A stretch of DNA of 40,053 bases, taken from IMG/VR virus record IMGVR_UViG_3300037156_000070, positions 1 to 40,053 of that record. One strand, written 5' to 3'. The notes below the pieces were generated by a model. It made no database searches. It saw nothing but the letters and a program-made list of their open reading frames with translations, and was not told the DNA's origin. Positions 28,586-36,707 of this stretch are shown here, piece after piece (within the stretch, counting starts at the first letter, position 1; the number at the start of each line of letters is the position of its first letter). The DNA is from a virus. Both the position numbers and the translations under genes were made by a program.

Positions 28586-30757
28586 TTGGATCCAATGTCA
28601 GCACCACTACCAGGCGAGATACAACTTAGTGCCAACGAAGCTCAAGTTGTTATATTTGATTTAAAGATAGATGATAATGAACTACTAGGACTAATCCGCA
28701 GTCCTATTCGAGATAGTGAAGCATACTGGAACGATACCTTTAAACTTAAGAAGGTACGCCATGAGAACATGAATCTCTGGCTACCAAACCACTGGAAAGA
28801 TAAAGATGTTTACGACTTCCAAGAAGAGTATCTATATCAAGATCCACGTATCTTTACTGCAGTTGAATCAATCGCATCAGTAGTCAACTCACGTATTCCA
28901 CAACCTGATGTTATGCCAGGCCAAGACAATGTAATTAGTAAACAGATAGCAACTGATGTTCAGAAGGTATTATTTGCTCATAGTACCAAGTATCAAACAC
29001 CGGACATATTTAGGATTGCAGCACGTAACTTACTCTTAAAGCGTGTTGGCTTTGTGAAGCTTAGATGGGATCCATCAAGAGGTGAGCATGGTGATGTTGT
29101 TCCGGAGCATGTATCACCTGAAGATGTTGTTGTTGACCAAGATGCACGATGGGGTGATATACCTCGGTTCATAGCTCAGAGGATCAAGAACAAAACTGGT
29201 GAAGAGCTTATTGCAATGTTCCCTGATCAGAAGCAAGCGATACTTGCATTACTTGGAGCTAAACGCCAGAACTCTAAGGGTGATCTAGTTGCCTACAAGT
29301 CAATGCTTGGTAAGAAGAAGAATATCTGGGAAGTTTGGTTCAAGTATTATGATGAAGAGTCAGGCAAGTATAGCGGTGGCCTAGCCTATGTTGATGAGAT
29401 GTTCCAAACAGTACTCGGCAAGATGCGTAATCCTAACTGGAACTATGAAGATGAGAATACCAAAGGCGAGTGTTCAAACTTACTCGACTTCCCAGAACCA
29501 CCATTTATTCCTCTTAACTACCTGAACGATGGCACAAGCTACATTGACCTTACAACTCTAGTTGAACAGGCAGCACCACTACAACGTATCTTAGATAGGC
29601 GTGGATTCCAGATCATGGAAAATGCCGAGATGGCAGGATCAGGACTGATATTCAATACTCAGATGATCAAGAAGGAAGACATCGCCAAACTTACTGGATC
29701 ACCTGATGAGCGCATTGGTGTTAAAGGTAACGTCAACCAAGCTGTTATGCGTATCGCACCACCACCACTACCTCAATACGTTATTGAAGACAAGCAAGAT
29801 GCCAGGAACGAGATGGACAACATCTTTGCAACTCATGACATTACACGTGGTCAGAACTCAGACAATGTAACTCTTGGTCAGGATCAACTACAAGTTAGCC
29901 AGGATTACACAAGGATGGGCGATATTGCACGTGCTGTTGAACGCATGGCAACTAAGTATTATCGATACCTAGTCCAGATGATGAAGGTCTACTACACAGA
30001 CGAGCATTGGTTCTGGGCAGCCGGTGAAGACGGACAGTTTGATCGAGTCATGATGAAGTCAGACATGATTGAAGACGGCATTGACGTTAGTGTTGAAGCT
30101 GATTCTACATTGCCACCAAACAAAAAGGATCAGATGACCTTTGCAATGGAACTAGCGCCACTAGGCTTAATTGATCCACTATCTATGTTTGAGGTTGGAT
30201 CAGGTGGCGTATTGCCTAGTCCTAAGAAGATGCTTGAGCGATTAGTTAAATGGAAGATGGATCCAATGTCCTTCGTACAAGACACCCAAGATGCAGACTT
30301 CGATAGGCTTGCGTTTATGGATATACAAGTATTACTTCGTGGCGAGATGCCAAAGGAACGTGATCTAATTAGTCCTGAGTATCTATCATTCCTCAACAAG
30401 TACATGACTTCAAATGGTGAGTTCATGCATCAACCAGATAAGACTAAACTTCTATTCATCGAGTGGGCGCATCAATGTACTGTAATCGCACAACGTCAGA
30501 TGCAAGCAATGATGAGTCAGTTACCAACTCAACAAGATATGCAGAACGCTAACCAGCAAGCCATCCAACAGAAGCAAACAGTTGACCAACTACAACCTAG
30601 CCAACCACCACAACCAGGCGCACCAAGTCCAGGTGGCGCTCCAGCTCCATCCCCAGCAGGATCAGGCGGGTCTGATCTAGCTAGAGGATTAATCCAAGCA
30701 CAGCAACAGGGGAATCCAACGCCACCACCAACTGGTCGACCACAACCAGGTGTATAA
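28586..30757 (+). CDS. Portal protein
   Basis: The 723-residue protein starts with TTG, using AGGAG at 28573. The N-terminal half has the portal pattern DSEAYWNDTFKLKKVRHENM (about 43-62) and DPRIFTAVESIASVVNSRIP, then the helical wing KQIATDVQKVLFAHSTKY. The middle has ISPEYL-like and MEQAAPLQRILDRRGFQIM stem segments. The C-terminal about 70 residues are Gln/Pro-rich (QPSQPPQPGAPSPGGAPAPS). Portals form the twelve-fold DNA gate and nucleate the head. The next structural genes are the scaffold and capsid. The proline-rich tail is longer than usual. Confidence 0.82.
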   Translation: MDPMSAPLPGEIQLSANEAQVVIFDLKIDDNELLGLIRSPIRDSEAYWNDTFKLKKVRHENMNLWLPNHWKDKDVYDFQEEYLYQDPRIFTAVESIASVVNSRIPQPDVMPGQDNVISKQIATDVQKVLFAHSTKYQTPDIFRIAARNLLLKRVGFVKLRWDPSRGEHGDVVPEHVSPEDVVVDQDARWGDIPRFIAQRIKNKTGEELIAMFPDQKQAILALLGAKRQNSKGDLVAYKSMLGKKKNIWEVWFKYYDEESGKYSGGLAYVDEMFQTVLGKMRNPNWNYEDENTKGECSNLLDFPEPPFIPLNYLNDGTSYIDLTTLVEQAAPLQRILDRRGFQIMENAEMAGSGLIFNTQMIKKEDIAKLTGSPDERIGVKGNVNQAVMRIAPPPLPQYVIEDKQDARNEMDNIFATHDITRGQNSDNVTLGQDQLQVSQDYTRMGDIARAVERMATKYYRYLVQMMKVYYTDEHWFWAAGEDGQFDRVMMKSDMIEDGIDVSVEADSTLPPNKKDQMTFAMELAPLGLIDPLSMFEVGSGGVLPSPKKMLERLVKWKMDPMSFVQDTQDADFDRLAFMDIQVLLRGEMPKERDLISPEYLSFLNKYMTSNGEFMHQPDKTKLLFIEWAHQCTVIAQRQMQAMMSQLPTQQDMQNANQQAIQQKQTVDQLQPSQPPQPGAPSPGGAPAPSPAGSGGSDLARGLIQAQQQGNPTPPPTGRPQPGV

Positions 30758-30784
30758 TAGAAGGATTAACTTAAGGAGAACATC

Positions 30785-30970
30785 ATGAATTTAGGAACAA
30801 TATTAATAGTAGTTTGGATCATTCTAGTAAATATCTCTCAATACTTCCTCAACTGGATAGTATTTGGTAGGACAGGTCTAATCGTTATAGGCGTTATCGG
30901 TTTAGTAGGTGGATTGATCTGGTTATTTGGTGGATCTTATACTATAAAATTACCAACTCGTAAGGTATAA
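30785..30970 (+). CDS. Small membrane protein, 61 aa
   Basis: The product has two hydrophobic segments (about 4-21, GTILIVVWIILVNISQYF, and about 31-48, GLIVIGVIGLVGGLIWLF) with a short basic tail. AAGGAG is the ribosome site. A membrane protein between portal and scaffold genes is unusual. It might localise head assembly or be an accessory inserted gene. Function is unknown. Confidence 0.55.
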   Translation: MNLGTILIVVWIILVNISQYFLNWIVFGRTGLIVIGVIGLVGGLIWLFGGSYTIKLPTRKV

Positions 30971-30997
30971 TTATAAGCATTAACTAAGGAGTACTAA

Positions 30998-31951
30998 ATG
31001 TCGAAGCCTAACTCGGATGACAGCAATACAAATAGCGATGACGCAAAAGAGGTATCAGGCGTAGCGCCTACACTAGATCAAGTTCATCAAATGAATCAAG
31101 CTAAAGTGGAAGCTGAGGACTTAGAAAATGAAGAAGATAACGCAGACGATAGTTCCGATAGTGATGCCGGAGTTGGTGATAGCGGATCCGCATCTAATGA
31201 CAGCAACGATGAAGATGGTGAAGACGAAGATGGATCTGGAGAAGATGAGCAATCGGGCGATGAGGTTGTACAACCGCCAGTTCCGCCTGTTGTCGAAGAG
31301 TCGAAAGTTGAATCAGCCGCTCAACTAGATACCGATATTACTAAGCCAGGCGCAGGTAAAGTCGCAGTTAAAGATGCAGATGGCACAACCTTCTACTTTA
31401 ATAACAGTGATGAGATACCTGAAGACTTTGAACCAGCTAGCTATAAGGCGCTTACAAAGGCCACCATCGAACTCTATAAGAAAGAGACTACAGATGAAGC
31501 CAATGCATCTACTGCAGAAGCTGATCGATTAGAAGCTGAACGAACTGCAGAGAACCAGCGCCAAGCCGATGCAATGCAGGCAGCCTGGGAAGTTGATACT
31601 AAGGCATTAGTTGATCAAGGTCTATTCCCTAAAGATGCTAAGAAGCTAGTTGAAGCTCAAGATGAGGTCTATAACTATATAGACTCAGAGATGAAAAAGG
31701 GCAACATCATTACTAGCTTTATGCAGGCTTATAAGGGTCTACAGTTTGATAAGGAGCAAGTCGCTAAAGCCGAACAGCAAAAGAAGATTGATCAGGCTAA
31801 GAAGAATCGTGGCGGCATAGTCCAAAGTGGATCCGGTGGTTCAAGCGGTGATACAGGTAGTTCAACACGTGGCCGAGTCATAACAGCGCCACCATCAGGC
31901 GTAAGTCTTGATGCTGTACATAACCGAGCAATAGAACAACTCAACAATTAA
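30998..31951 (+). CDS. Scaffolding protein
   Basis: A 317-residue protein with a very acidic, Ser/Asp/Glu-rich first 100 residues (NDEDGEDEDGSGEDEQSGDE, about 70-89), a charged helical middle (ADRLEAERTAENQRQADAMQ, LVEAQDEVYNYIDSEMKKGN) and a Gly/Ser, basic end (RGRVITAPPSGVSLDAVHN). Acidic plus helical composition and position between portal and capsid genes are typical of scaffolds, which guide prohead assembly and leave. No protease domain was seen. Confidence 0.68.
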   Translation: MSKPNSDDSNTNSDDAKEVSGVAPTLDQVHQMNQAKVEAEDLENEEDNADDSSDSDAGVGDSGSASNDSNDEDGEDEDGSGEDEQSGDEVVQPPVPPVVEESKVESAAQLDTDITKPGAGKVAVKDADGTTFYFNNSDEIPEDFEPASYKALTKATIELYKKETTDEANASTAEADRLEAERTAENQRQADAMQAAWEVDTKALVDQGLFPKDAKKLVEAQDEVYNYIDSEMKKGNIITSFMQAYKGLQFDKEQVAKAEQQKKIDQAKKNRGGIVQSGSGGSSGDTGSSTRGRVITAPPSGVSLDAVHNRAIEQLNN

Positions 31952-31955
31952 TAAC

Positions 31956-32018
31956 GGTTGCCAAACCCTGTGTCTAGTGAGGGGAGCCATGATGGTCGTT
32001 GTTCCATCGGCAATAGCC
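31956..32018 (+). other. Predicted three-way RNA junction upstream of the capsid gene
   Basis: P1 pairs TTGCC (31958-31962) with GGCAA (32009-32013), with an outer GG/CC and a TAG bulge. P2 is CCCT (31966-31969) with AGGG (31980-31983). P3 is GATGG (31991-31995) with CCATC (32004-32008), which abuts P1 and could stack. It lies right after the scaffold stop and before the capsid promoter, so it would be the 3' end of the upstream transcript. No known family was recognised. Confidence 0.4.
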
Positions 32019-32040
32019 AGTTGATTTATTGTCTATAGTG

Positions 32041-32092
32041 TGATATATTCTTAGGTAAGTAGCCCATACGGCCAGAACGTATGGGTTTTTTT
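32041..32092 (+). promoter_or_regulatory. Promoter with 8-bp leader hairpin and T-run (family member 5)
   Basis: TG-A-TATATT (32041-32049), then GCCCATACGGC (32062-32072). CCCATACG (32063-32070) pairs perfectly with CGTATGGG (32078-32085) across a 7-nt loop, followed by seven T (32086-32092). It directly precedes the major capsid gene, the most highly expressed gene expected. A terminator between promoter and coding sequence there is striking. Confidence 0.68.
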
Positions 32093-32117
32093 AATACTTT
32101 AAACAAGGATATAAATT

Positions 32118-33182
32118 ATGGCTTTATCAAACCGAGTAACATCAATAACCGAGGAAAGCTATGTACCATCTGTAATTGATGGCGTACTTAACTCTAACGT
32201 CTTCTTGGCACGTTTGTTCATGCGAACACAAAAGACTTGGGGTGGTCGACAGATGCAAGTTCCTCTACAATTCGCTAAACCAGCAACAGGTGGTTCATTC
32301 AGCGGTGTAGGTGATTTTGATACTTCACTACAAGACACTAGGATCCGACAGACATTCTCTCATGCTCAGTTCTACCAAAACATTTCTGTATCGGGCGGTG
32401 AAGCAAGCTTGAATAAGACTGATGGCGAAGTGCTTGATCTTATGAAAGTAACAATGGAAGAAGGACAAAATGCAATGCTTGATAGCATCGGTACGCAAGT
32501 ATACGGTGTTGGTACAGGCGATGACTTCCTAGGTCTAGCAGCAATCGTTGATGATGGAACTAACACATCAACTTACGGTGGTCTTACAAGGACTACTTAC
32601 CCTCAGCTAAACTCAACTACTCTAGCTAATGCGACTCTATCATTCACTAACATGGCTACTCAAATGCGTGGTGCATCTGCAGCCGGTACTGGTCGACAAC
32701 GCCCAAGTATTATTGTTACTACTGAAACTGGATTCGATCTTTTGGAAAGCCTATACACACCAACTATCCAATCAACTTACCAAGGTCTATCAAGAGTTCA
32801 GATTACTGCTAACAGCAAGCCTGGTGTAGCGTTTAAGGATCAGGATTCTCTAAAGGGTCAATACGGATTTGAAGCTCTCTACTGGAGAGGTGTTCCAATC
32901 GTAGCTGATGAGAAGACTCCAAGTGGTTCAATGTACTTCCTAAACGAAGAGTACATCAACTGGTACAACCTAGTCGGTGTTGGTCTTACAAACTATAAGG
33001 TTGCTAACGATGCAGTCGATTCAGTTTACTCAGATCTTCAAGCTACATACCCAATCCAATGGTCAGGTTTTGATAAGCCTTACAACCAGTACGCACAAAT
33101 CGGTCAGTTCATCATGTTAGGTAATATAATCAGTGGTTCAACTCGAAGACACGCAGTACAAACCACAATAACTACAGTTTAA
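32118..33182 (+). CDS. Major capsid protein
   Basis: This 354-residue protein sits directly after scaffold and promoter-hairpin. It has an N-terminal arm (LSNRVTSITEESYVPSVIDGVLNSNVFLARLFM), an extended loop (FSGVGDFDTSLQDTRI), a long helix (GEVLDLMKVTMEEGQNAMLDS, about 103-123), a middle domain with RPSIIVTTETGFDLLESL (about 196-213) and an ending FIMLGNIISGSTRRHAV. The layout fits the HK97 fold (arm, loop, spine helix, P domain). It forms the head shell. Neighbours are portal, scaffold and decoration-like genes. Confidence 0.82.
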   Translation: MALSNRVTSITEESYVPSVIDGVLNSNVFLARLFMRTQKTWGGRQMQVPLQFAKPATGGSFSGVGDFDTSLQDTRIRQTFSHAQFYQNISVSGGEASLNKTDGEVLDLMKVTMEEGQNAMLDSIGTQVYGVGTGDDFLGLAAIVDDGTNTSTYGGLTRTTYPQLNSTTLANATLSFTNMATQMRGASAAGTGRQRPSIIVTTETGFDLLESLYTPTIQSTYQGLSRVQITANSKPGVAFKDQDSLKGQYGFEALYWRGVPIVADEKTPSGSMYFLNEEYINWYNLVGVGLTNYKVANDAVDSVYSDLQATYPIQWSGFDKPYNQYAQIGQFIMLGNIISGSTRRHAVQTTITTV

Positions 33183-33206
33183 GAAAGTAATAAGGAGAAT
33201 AAGAAA

Positions 33207-33935
33207 ATGGGATTATCTCAACGAGCGCACGTATTAGAACAAGACATCCACCAAATAAGCTCTACCCAGCAAGGCGCACTCGGTCTAGTAGGCGAAACGA
33301 AGGATGGTCGCAGATTCCGTTATGGTCTAGCCGGAGCCGTAACACTAGCAGTTGGTAAGTTAGTTCAGCAACCATTGGTTGTTACTACTCATCAGAACGT
33401 AACAATTACTGGTTCAGCAGGTGATCAGCAAGTAACTGTTACTCTTGGTGCTACTAACGCAATGACTCAGGATCAGTACAAAGATGGTTACGTAAGTGGC
33501 CTATCTGGAACTGGTGCCGGTCAAACAGTTAGAATCCGAACTCATGGTGCAATCGCAGCATCGGGTACAGGTACTCTATATCTTGCAGAACCACTAACAA
33601 CTACTTTTGCACCAACTCCAAAAGCTTCATTGGTACTTAACCCTTACTCTGGTGGCCTAATAAGCACAACCGCTGATACTACTCAGCAAGTAATCGGTGT
33701 TCCAATCATTGCAATTACAGCAGCTAACTATGGTTGGTTCCAAACTCATGGTATCGCATCAGTATTAGCTAACGGTACTCCAGCAGTAGGCACAGGACTT
33801 ATCAAGTCAGCTACTACAGCAGGTGCAGTTGATACAGAAGCAACCGGTACGATTACTCAAAGAGTTGGTCAGGTATACGATACTGCAGCAGTCTCAACAA
33901 GTTACATTACAGCTAACTTGAACATTAACGTCTAA
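33207..33935 (+). CDS. Head decoration-like protein
   Basis: The 242-residue, Gly/Thr/Ala-rich beta protein starts with RAHVLEQDIHQISSTQQGALGL. It contains YKDGYVSGLSGTGAGQTVRI (about 91-110), and its strands repeat Thr and Val. It follows the capsid gene with AAGGAGAA. Many phages place a capsid-stabilising or auxiliary protein here. No carbohydrate-binding motif was evident. Confidence is from place and composition. Confidence 0.55.
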   Translation: MGLSQRAHVLEQDIHQISSTQQGALGLVGETKDGRRFRYGLAGAVTLAVGKLVQQPLVVTTHQNVTITGSAGDQQVTVTLGATNAMTQDQYKDGYVSGLSGTGAGQTVRIRTHGAIAASGTGTLYLAEPLTTTFAPTPKASLVLNPYSGGLISTTADTTQQVIGVPIIAITAANYGWFQTHGIASVLANGTPAVGTGLIKSATTAGAVDTEATGTITQRVGQVYDTAAVSTSYITANLNINV

Positions 33936-33945
33936 GGAGATTAAC

Positions 33946-34419
33946 ATGGCCGAACATTTAGAAGATTACGTACCATACGTAAAACAGCAGAAGGAACTTA
34001 GAACAGCTCAACCAGTTGTCTTAGAGAGTACTCTAACAGTTACTGGAGCTATCACAGGGCCAGTTACTGCAACAGTTATTCAAAGCGCTCTAGTTGGTGC
34101 AACGGTAGTAGTTACTGCAGCGCAATCAGGTAGTGTATTCCAGAACAGGTCAACAAGCGGTACTCCTTCATGGACACTTCCAACTTGTGCTAACGGCCTT
34201 GTCTATACCTTCACGACAGCTAACACGACAACCGGATTCACAGTTACAGGCGCACAGGTTATTCACGCTAAGACTACAGCTACAGGTACTGCAATTACTA
34301 CAACTACTACATTGACTAATACTCAAGGTACAGCAGTTGTCGGTGATTCAATCACTATAGTTGGTGATGGTACGGCTTGGTGGGTAACAGCTCAAACTGG
34401 AACATTTGCAGCATCTTAA
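33946..34419 (+). CDS. Second beta-rich capsid-associated protein
   Basis: A 157-residue protein with a polar helical start (EHLEDYVPYVKQQKELRTAQ) and a Thr/Val/Ala-rich beta region to the end, with SITIVGDGTAWWVTAQTG (about 134-151) as its most distinctive strand. The latter resembles a phage fibre or decoration ending. It is separated from the previous gene by 10 bases, with AAGGAG. A role in surface decoration is inferred. Confidence 0.5.
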   Translation: MAEHLEDYVPYVKQQKELRTAQPVVLESTLTVTGAITGPVTATVIQSALVGATVVVTAAQSGSVFQNRSTSGTPSWTLPTCANGLVYTFTTANTTTGFTVTGAQVIHAKTTATGTAITTTTTLTNTQGTAVVGDSITIVGDGTAWWVTAQTGTFAAS

Positions 34420-34443
34420 TAAGTTAAACAAGGAAATTACATT

Positions 34444-34818
34444 ATGGATCCAAATAACATAGACGGTAGTCCAGCTCCAACGCATATCAATGCATTTTAT
34501 GCAGATCTAGCATTAGCAGAAAAGAATCTATCTGAAGCCCAAGGTGCAGTAGATGCAGCTAAGGCAGCAGTCATAGCTAATGGTGGTGAATTGCCAGATG
34601 ATGGTGAAACACCTGAAGTAGAAGGCGCAGAATCAGTTGATGAAGCTCCAGTGGCCCCAGTAGTTGATACTCCGGCACCTGTTGTTGAACCAACTCCAGC
34701 ACCTGCAGTAGATCCTACTCCAGCACCAACAGCCCCTGATGTACCAGTTGCACCAGCCCCAGTCGCTGATGATGAAGTAGCTGAAGGCGAAGCACCAGCT
34801 CCAACTCCAGCAGCTTAA
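34444..34818 (+). CDS. Proline/alanine-rich acidic protein, 124 aa
   Basis: The start is a helix (INAFYADLALAEKNLSEAQG, about 16-35). The rest is a low-complexity Pro-Ala-Val-Glu tail (VDTPAPVVEPTPAPAVDPTP). Such tails are flexible and appear in phage virion and linker proteins. It ends the transcription unit at the terminator 34839-34864. Function is unknown. Confidence 0.5.
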   Translation: MDPNNIDGSPAPTHINAFYADLALAEKNLSEAQGAVDAAKAAVIANGGELPDDGETPEVEGAESVDEAPVAPVVDTPAPVVEPTPAPAVDPTPAPTAPDVPVAPAPVADDEVAEGEAPAPTPAA

Positions 34819-34838
34819 TAAGCTCCTCTCAAGGACTT

Positions 34839-34864
34839 AAGACTCTCTTTTTAGGGAGTCTTTT
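34839..34864 (+). terminator. Intrinsic terminator after the capsid block
   Basis: AAGACTCTC (34839-34847) pairs with GGGAGTCTT (34854-34862), one G-U pair, around a 6-base loop, and runs into TTTT. The following TG-T-TATAAT promoter overlaps its tail. Confidence 0.75.
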
Positions 34865-34872
34865 GTTATAAT
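34864..34872 (+). promoter_or_regulatory. Extended -10 promoter of the HNH gene
   Basis: TG-T-TATAAT directly overlaps the terminator's T-run. It gives the inserted HNH gene its own transcription start close to 34880, as is common for mobile HNH genes in phage late regions. There is no ACGGC leader, unlike the other late promoters. Confidence 0.6.
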
Positions 34873-34905
34873 ATGCTTATCATTTAAATGGAGTTCAACC
34901 GACCA

Positions 34906-35316
34906 ATGACAACACAAACCATTTCTTTACCCGTTAATAAAATACCGTTCTTCTTTAATCATGTAGATAAAACATCAAACTGTTGGCTATGGACTGGTTC
35001 ATTGCGTAAAGGGTATGGCGCTTTTTATAATATGGCTGCTCATCGAGTGGCATATTATCTTTACAAAGGACAGTTAGACACATCACTCGAAATAGATCAT
35101 TTATGCCGAGTACGTAATTGCGTTAATCCAGAACACTTAGAACAGGTTGAAAAAAGTATTAATCTCAGGAGGCGACCACTAAAAGAATATTGCGGAAAGG
35201 GACATGTATTTACAGAAGTAAATACATACATAAGACCAGATCGAAATGTAAGAGAATGCAAAGATTGCCATAATATAGCTAGTCAGAAGTATAGATTAAA
35301 TAAGAAGGAGAAATAG
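34906..35316 (+). CDS. HNH endonuclease (HNH_3 type), probable homing gene
   Basis: The 136-residue protein has CWLWTGSLRKGYGAFYN, AAHRVAYYLYKGQLD, the catalytic LEIDHLCRVRNCVNPEHLEQ and a second zinc-type part (YCGKGH, CKDCHNIASQKYR). This is a classic mobile phage HNH plan. The ATG at 34906 is chosen over the in-frame one at 34888, because GGAG lies between them and the expected start of transcription is only 8 bases before the first. It splits a structural block with its own promoter. A packaging role is the alternative. Confidence 0.85.
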   Translation: MTTQTISLPVNKIPFFFNHVDKTSNCWLWTGSLRKGYGAFYNMAAHRVAYYLYKGQLDTSLEIDHLCRVRNCVNPEHLEQVEKSINLRRRPLKEYCGKGHVFTEVNTYIRPDRNVRECKDCHNIASQKYRLNKKEK

Positions 35317-35317
35317 A

Positions 35318-35887
35318 ATGCAGTCAACTAATACGTCCAGAGATGATGGCTTCCGTCCGAAATATCACCACTTTAGTCCACTATCAAGGATATGGGTACA
35401 AAACCCCTTTGACCATGATGTAGTCTATCAAGTAGCCGATGAGTACAACAGACCTTATAAATACCGATTACCAGCAGGAAAAGTATCTGAACTACCTGGT
35501 GGCGCAATAGCAACTCTCGGTGTTAAGGCGATTGTCGATGAACTAATCTCAAACTCCAAAGAAGATCAGATGCTTATGTGGGATCCATTAGTACGTGGCC
35601 GACATGAAGCGGATATAATTATGCGTATTAAAGAGACAGCCCCTTCAGCGGCAGACGTAGCAACTGGCGAGATTGATCTATCTGTTAAAGGTAATGATCA
35701 ACCAGAACCTACTGCTACAGTTACAGAAGCACCAGAGGAATCAGCCTTTGATAGCCTTAATAATGAACCAGTAGGCGAAGCTATCGATACACCTCAACTT
35801 GCTCCATTGCCACCTGAAGCTTCACAAGGTTTAGAAGACCTAGTTAGTGCCTCTTTACCTAAAGAAGACAAAGTTCTAGAGGGATAG
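35318..35887 (+). CDS. Hypothetical virion-associated protein, 189 aa
   Basis: AAGGAG precedes the ATG, which follows the HNH stop closely. A folded N-terminal part (SRIWVQNPFDHDVVYQVADE, about 23-42; YKYRLPAGKVSELPGGAI) is followed by an acidic, Pro-rich tail (PEPTATVTEAPEES...). Tails like this are common in minor head or tail proteins of this phage. It abuts the next coiled-coil gene (1-base gap). Confidence 0.5.
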   Translation: MQSTNTSRDDGFRPKYHHFSPLSRIWVQNPFDHDVVYQVADEYNRPYKYRLPAGKVSELPGGAIATLGVKAIVDELISNSKEDQMLMWDPLVRGRHEADIIMRIKETAPSAADVATGEIDLSVKGNDQPEPTATVTEAPEESAFDSLNNEPVGEAIDTPQLAPLPPEASQGLEDLVSASLPKEDKVLEG

Positions 35888-35888
35888 C

Positions 35889-36659
35889 ATGGACGATCCA
35901 TTTAAGACCGCTAGCTCACTTGTGGGCGACTTAAAGGTTGAATACAATAAGCTCAATAAAGAATTACCTAGACTTAGGGAATTGTATAAAGGGGCGAAGT
36001 CTGATCTTGATGCTATTAATCGAGATACTATTTCTGCTCAAGAGAAGTTGGATAAACTGCTTGAAGATATTAAAGTCAATACGGAAACATATAATAAGTG
36101 GCAGGCAGATGAATACGCTAAATTAAATAAAACCAGACTAGATATTAAGACTGATCGTAAGGCGCTAGATAATGATAAAGCCGAACATATTACCTCTGTT
36201 AATAATCATTTGAAAATGGCTGGAATTGCCGACTCTCAGATACGTTCAGAGCGACAATCAATTGATCAGGATCGTAAAGAAGTTCAAGGCCAACAATCGG
36301 TTAATAATAAATGGGCCGAAAAACTTAAACTTCAAGAGATCAAGAATAGCGAGACTAAAACACTTGCTGATAACAGGGATAAAGAACTCGATGAACGCTC
36401 TAATAAATTAGATATACGCGAACAATCTATCGCTGGTGCTGAAGAAGAAGCCGCCAAGATTATTGCTGATGCTGAAAAGGAACGTAACTCAGCTAGGGTA
36501 ATACTCTCTGATGCTAAAGAAACAGTTGCAAACAATGATGCACGTGAGCAAGCGAACGACATTAAAGAACGCCTACTAGATGAACGGGAAAGAAAACTTA
36601 ACAAGATAAAAGCTGGCCTAGATGATAGGGCTGGCGTACTTAGTTCTAACAGTCTATAA
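35889..36659 (+). CDS. Long coiled-coil virion protein
   Basis: The 256-residue protein is mostly helix with continuous charged heptads. Examples are VEYNKLNKELPRLRELYKGA near the start, KEVQGQQSVNNKWAEKLKLQ in the middle and GAEEEAAKIIADAEKERNSA (about 180-199). It is too short for a full tape measure protein. An internal or connector-associated protein is plausible. The last bases form the TATAAT of the next promoter. Confidence 0.5.
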   Translation: MDDPFKTASSLVGDLKVEYNKLNKELPRLRELYKGAKSDLDAINRDTISAQEKLDKLLEDIKVNTETYNKWQADEYAKLNKTRLDIKTDRKALDNDKAEHITSVNNHLKMAGIADSQIRSERQSIDQDRKEVQGQQSVNNKWAEKLKLQEIKNSETKTLADNRDKELDERSNKLDIREQSIAGAEEEAAKIIADAEKERNSARVILSDAKETVANNDAREQANDIKERLLDERERKLNKIKAGLDDRAGVLSSNSL

Positions 36660-36683
36660 TATAATCAATATGCTCTATCGGCC
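36655..36683 (+). promoter_or_regulatory. Promoter with degenerate leader motif (family member 6)
   Basis: TATAAT occurs twice in a row (36655-36660, overlapping the stop, and 36660-36665), then GCTCTATCGGCC (36672-36683). The motif is near the same distance as in the other members but lacks a paired 3' arm and T-run. It precedes the repeat-rich structural gene. It may be a decayed copy. Confidence 0.4.
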
Positions 36684-36707
36684 AAACTCTTTTAATTTAA
36701 GGTTATT

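Noticed and set aside
35889-36659. Tape measure protein
   Set aside because: It is coiled coil, but at 256 residues it is far too short for a long-tailed phage, and no tail tube or assembly-chaperone genes flank it.
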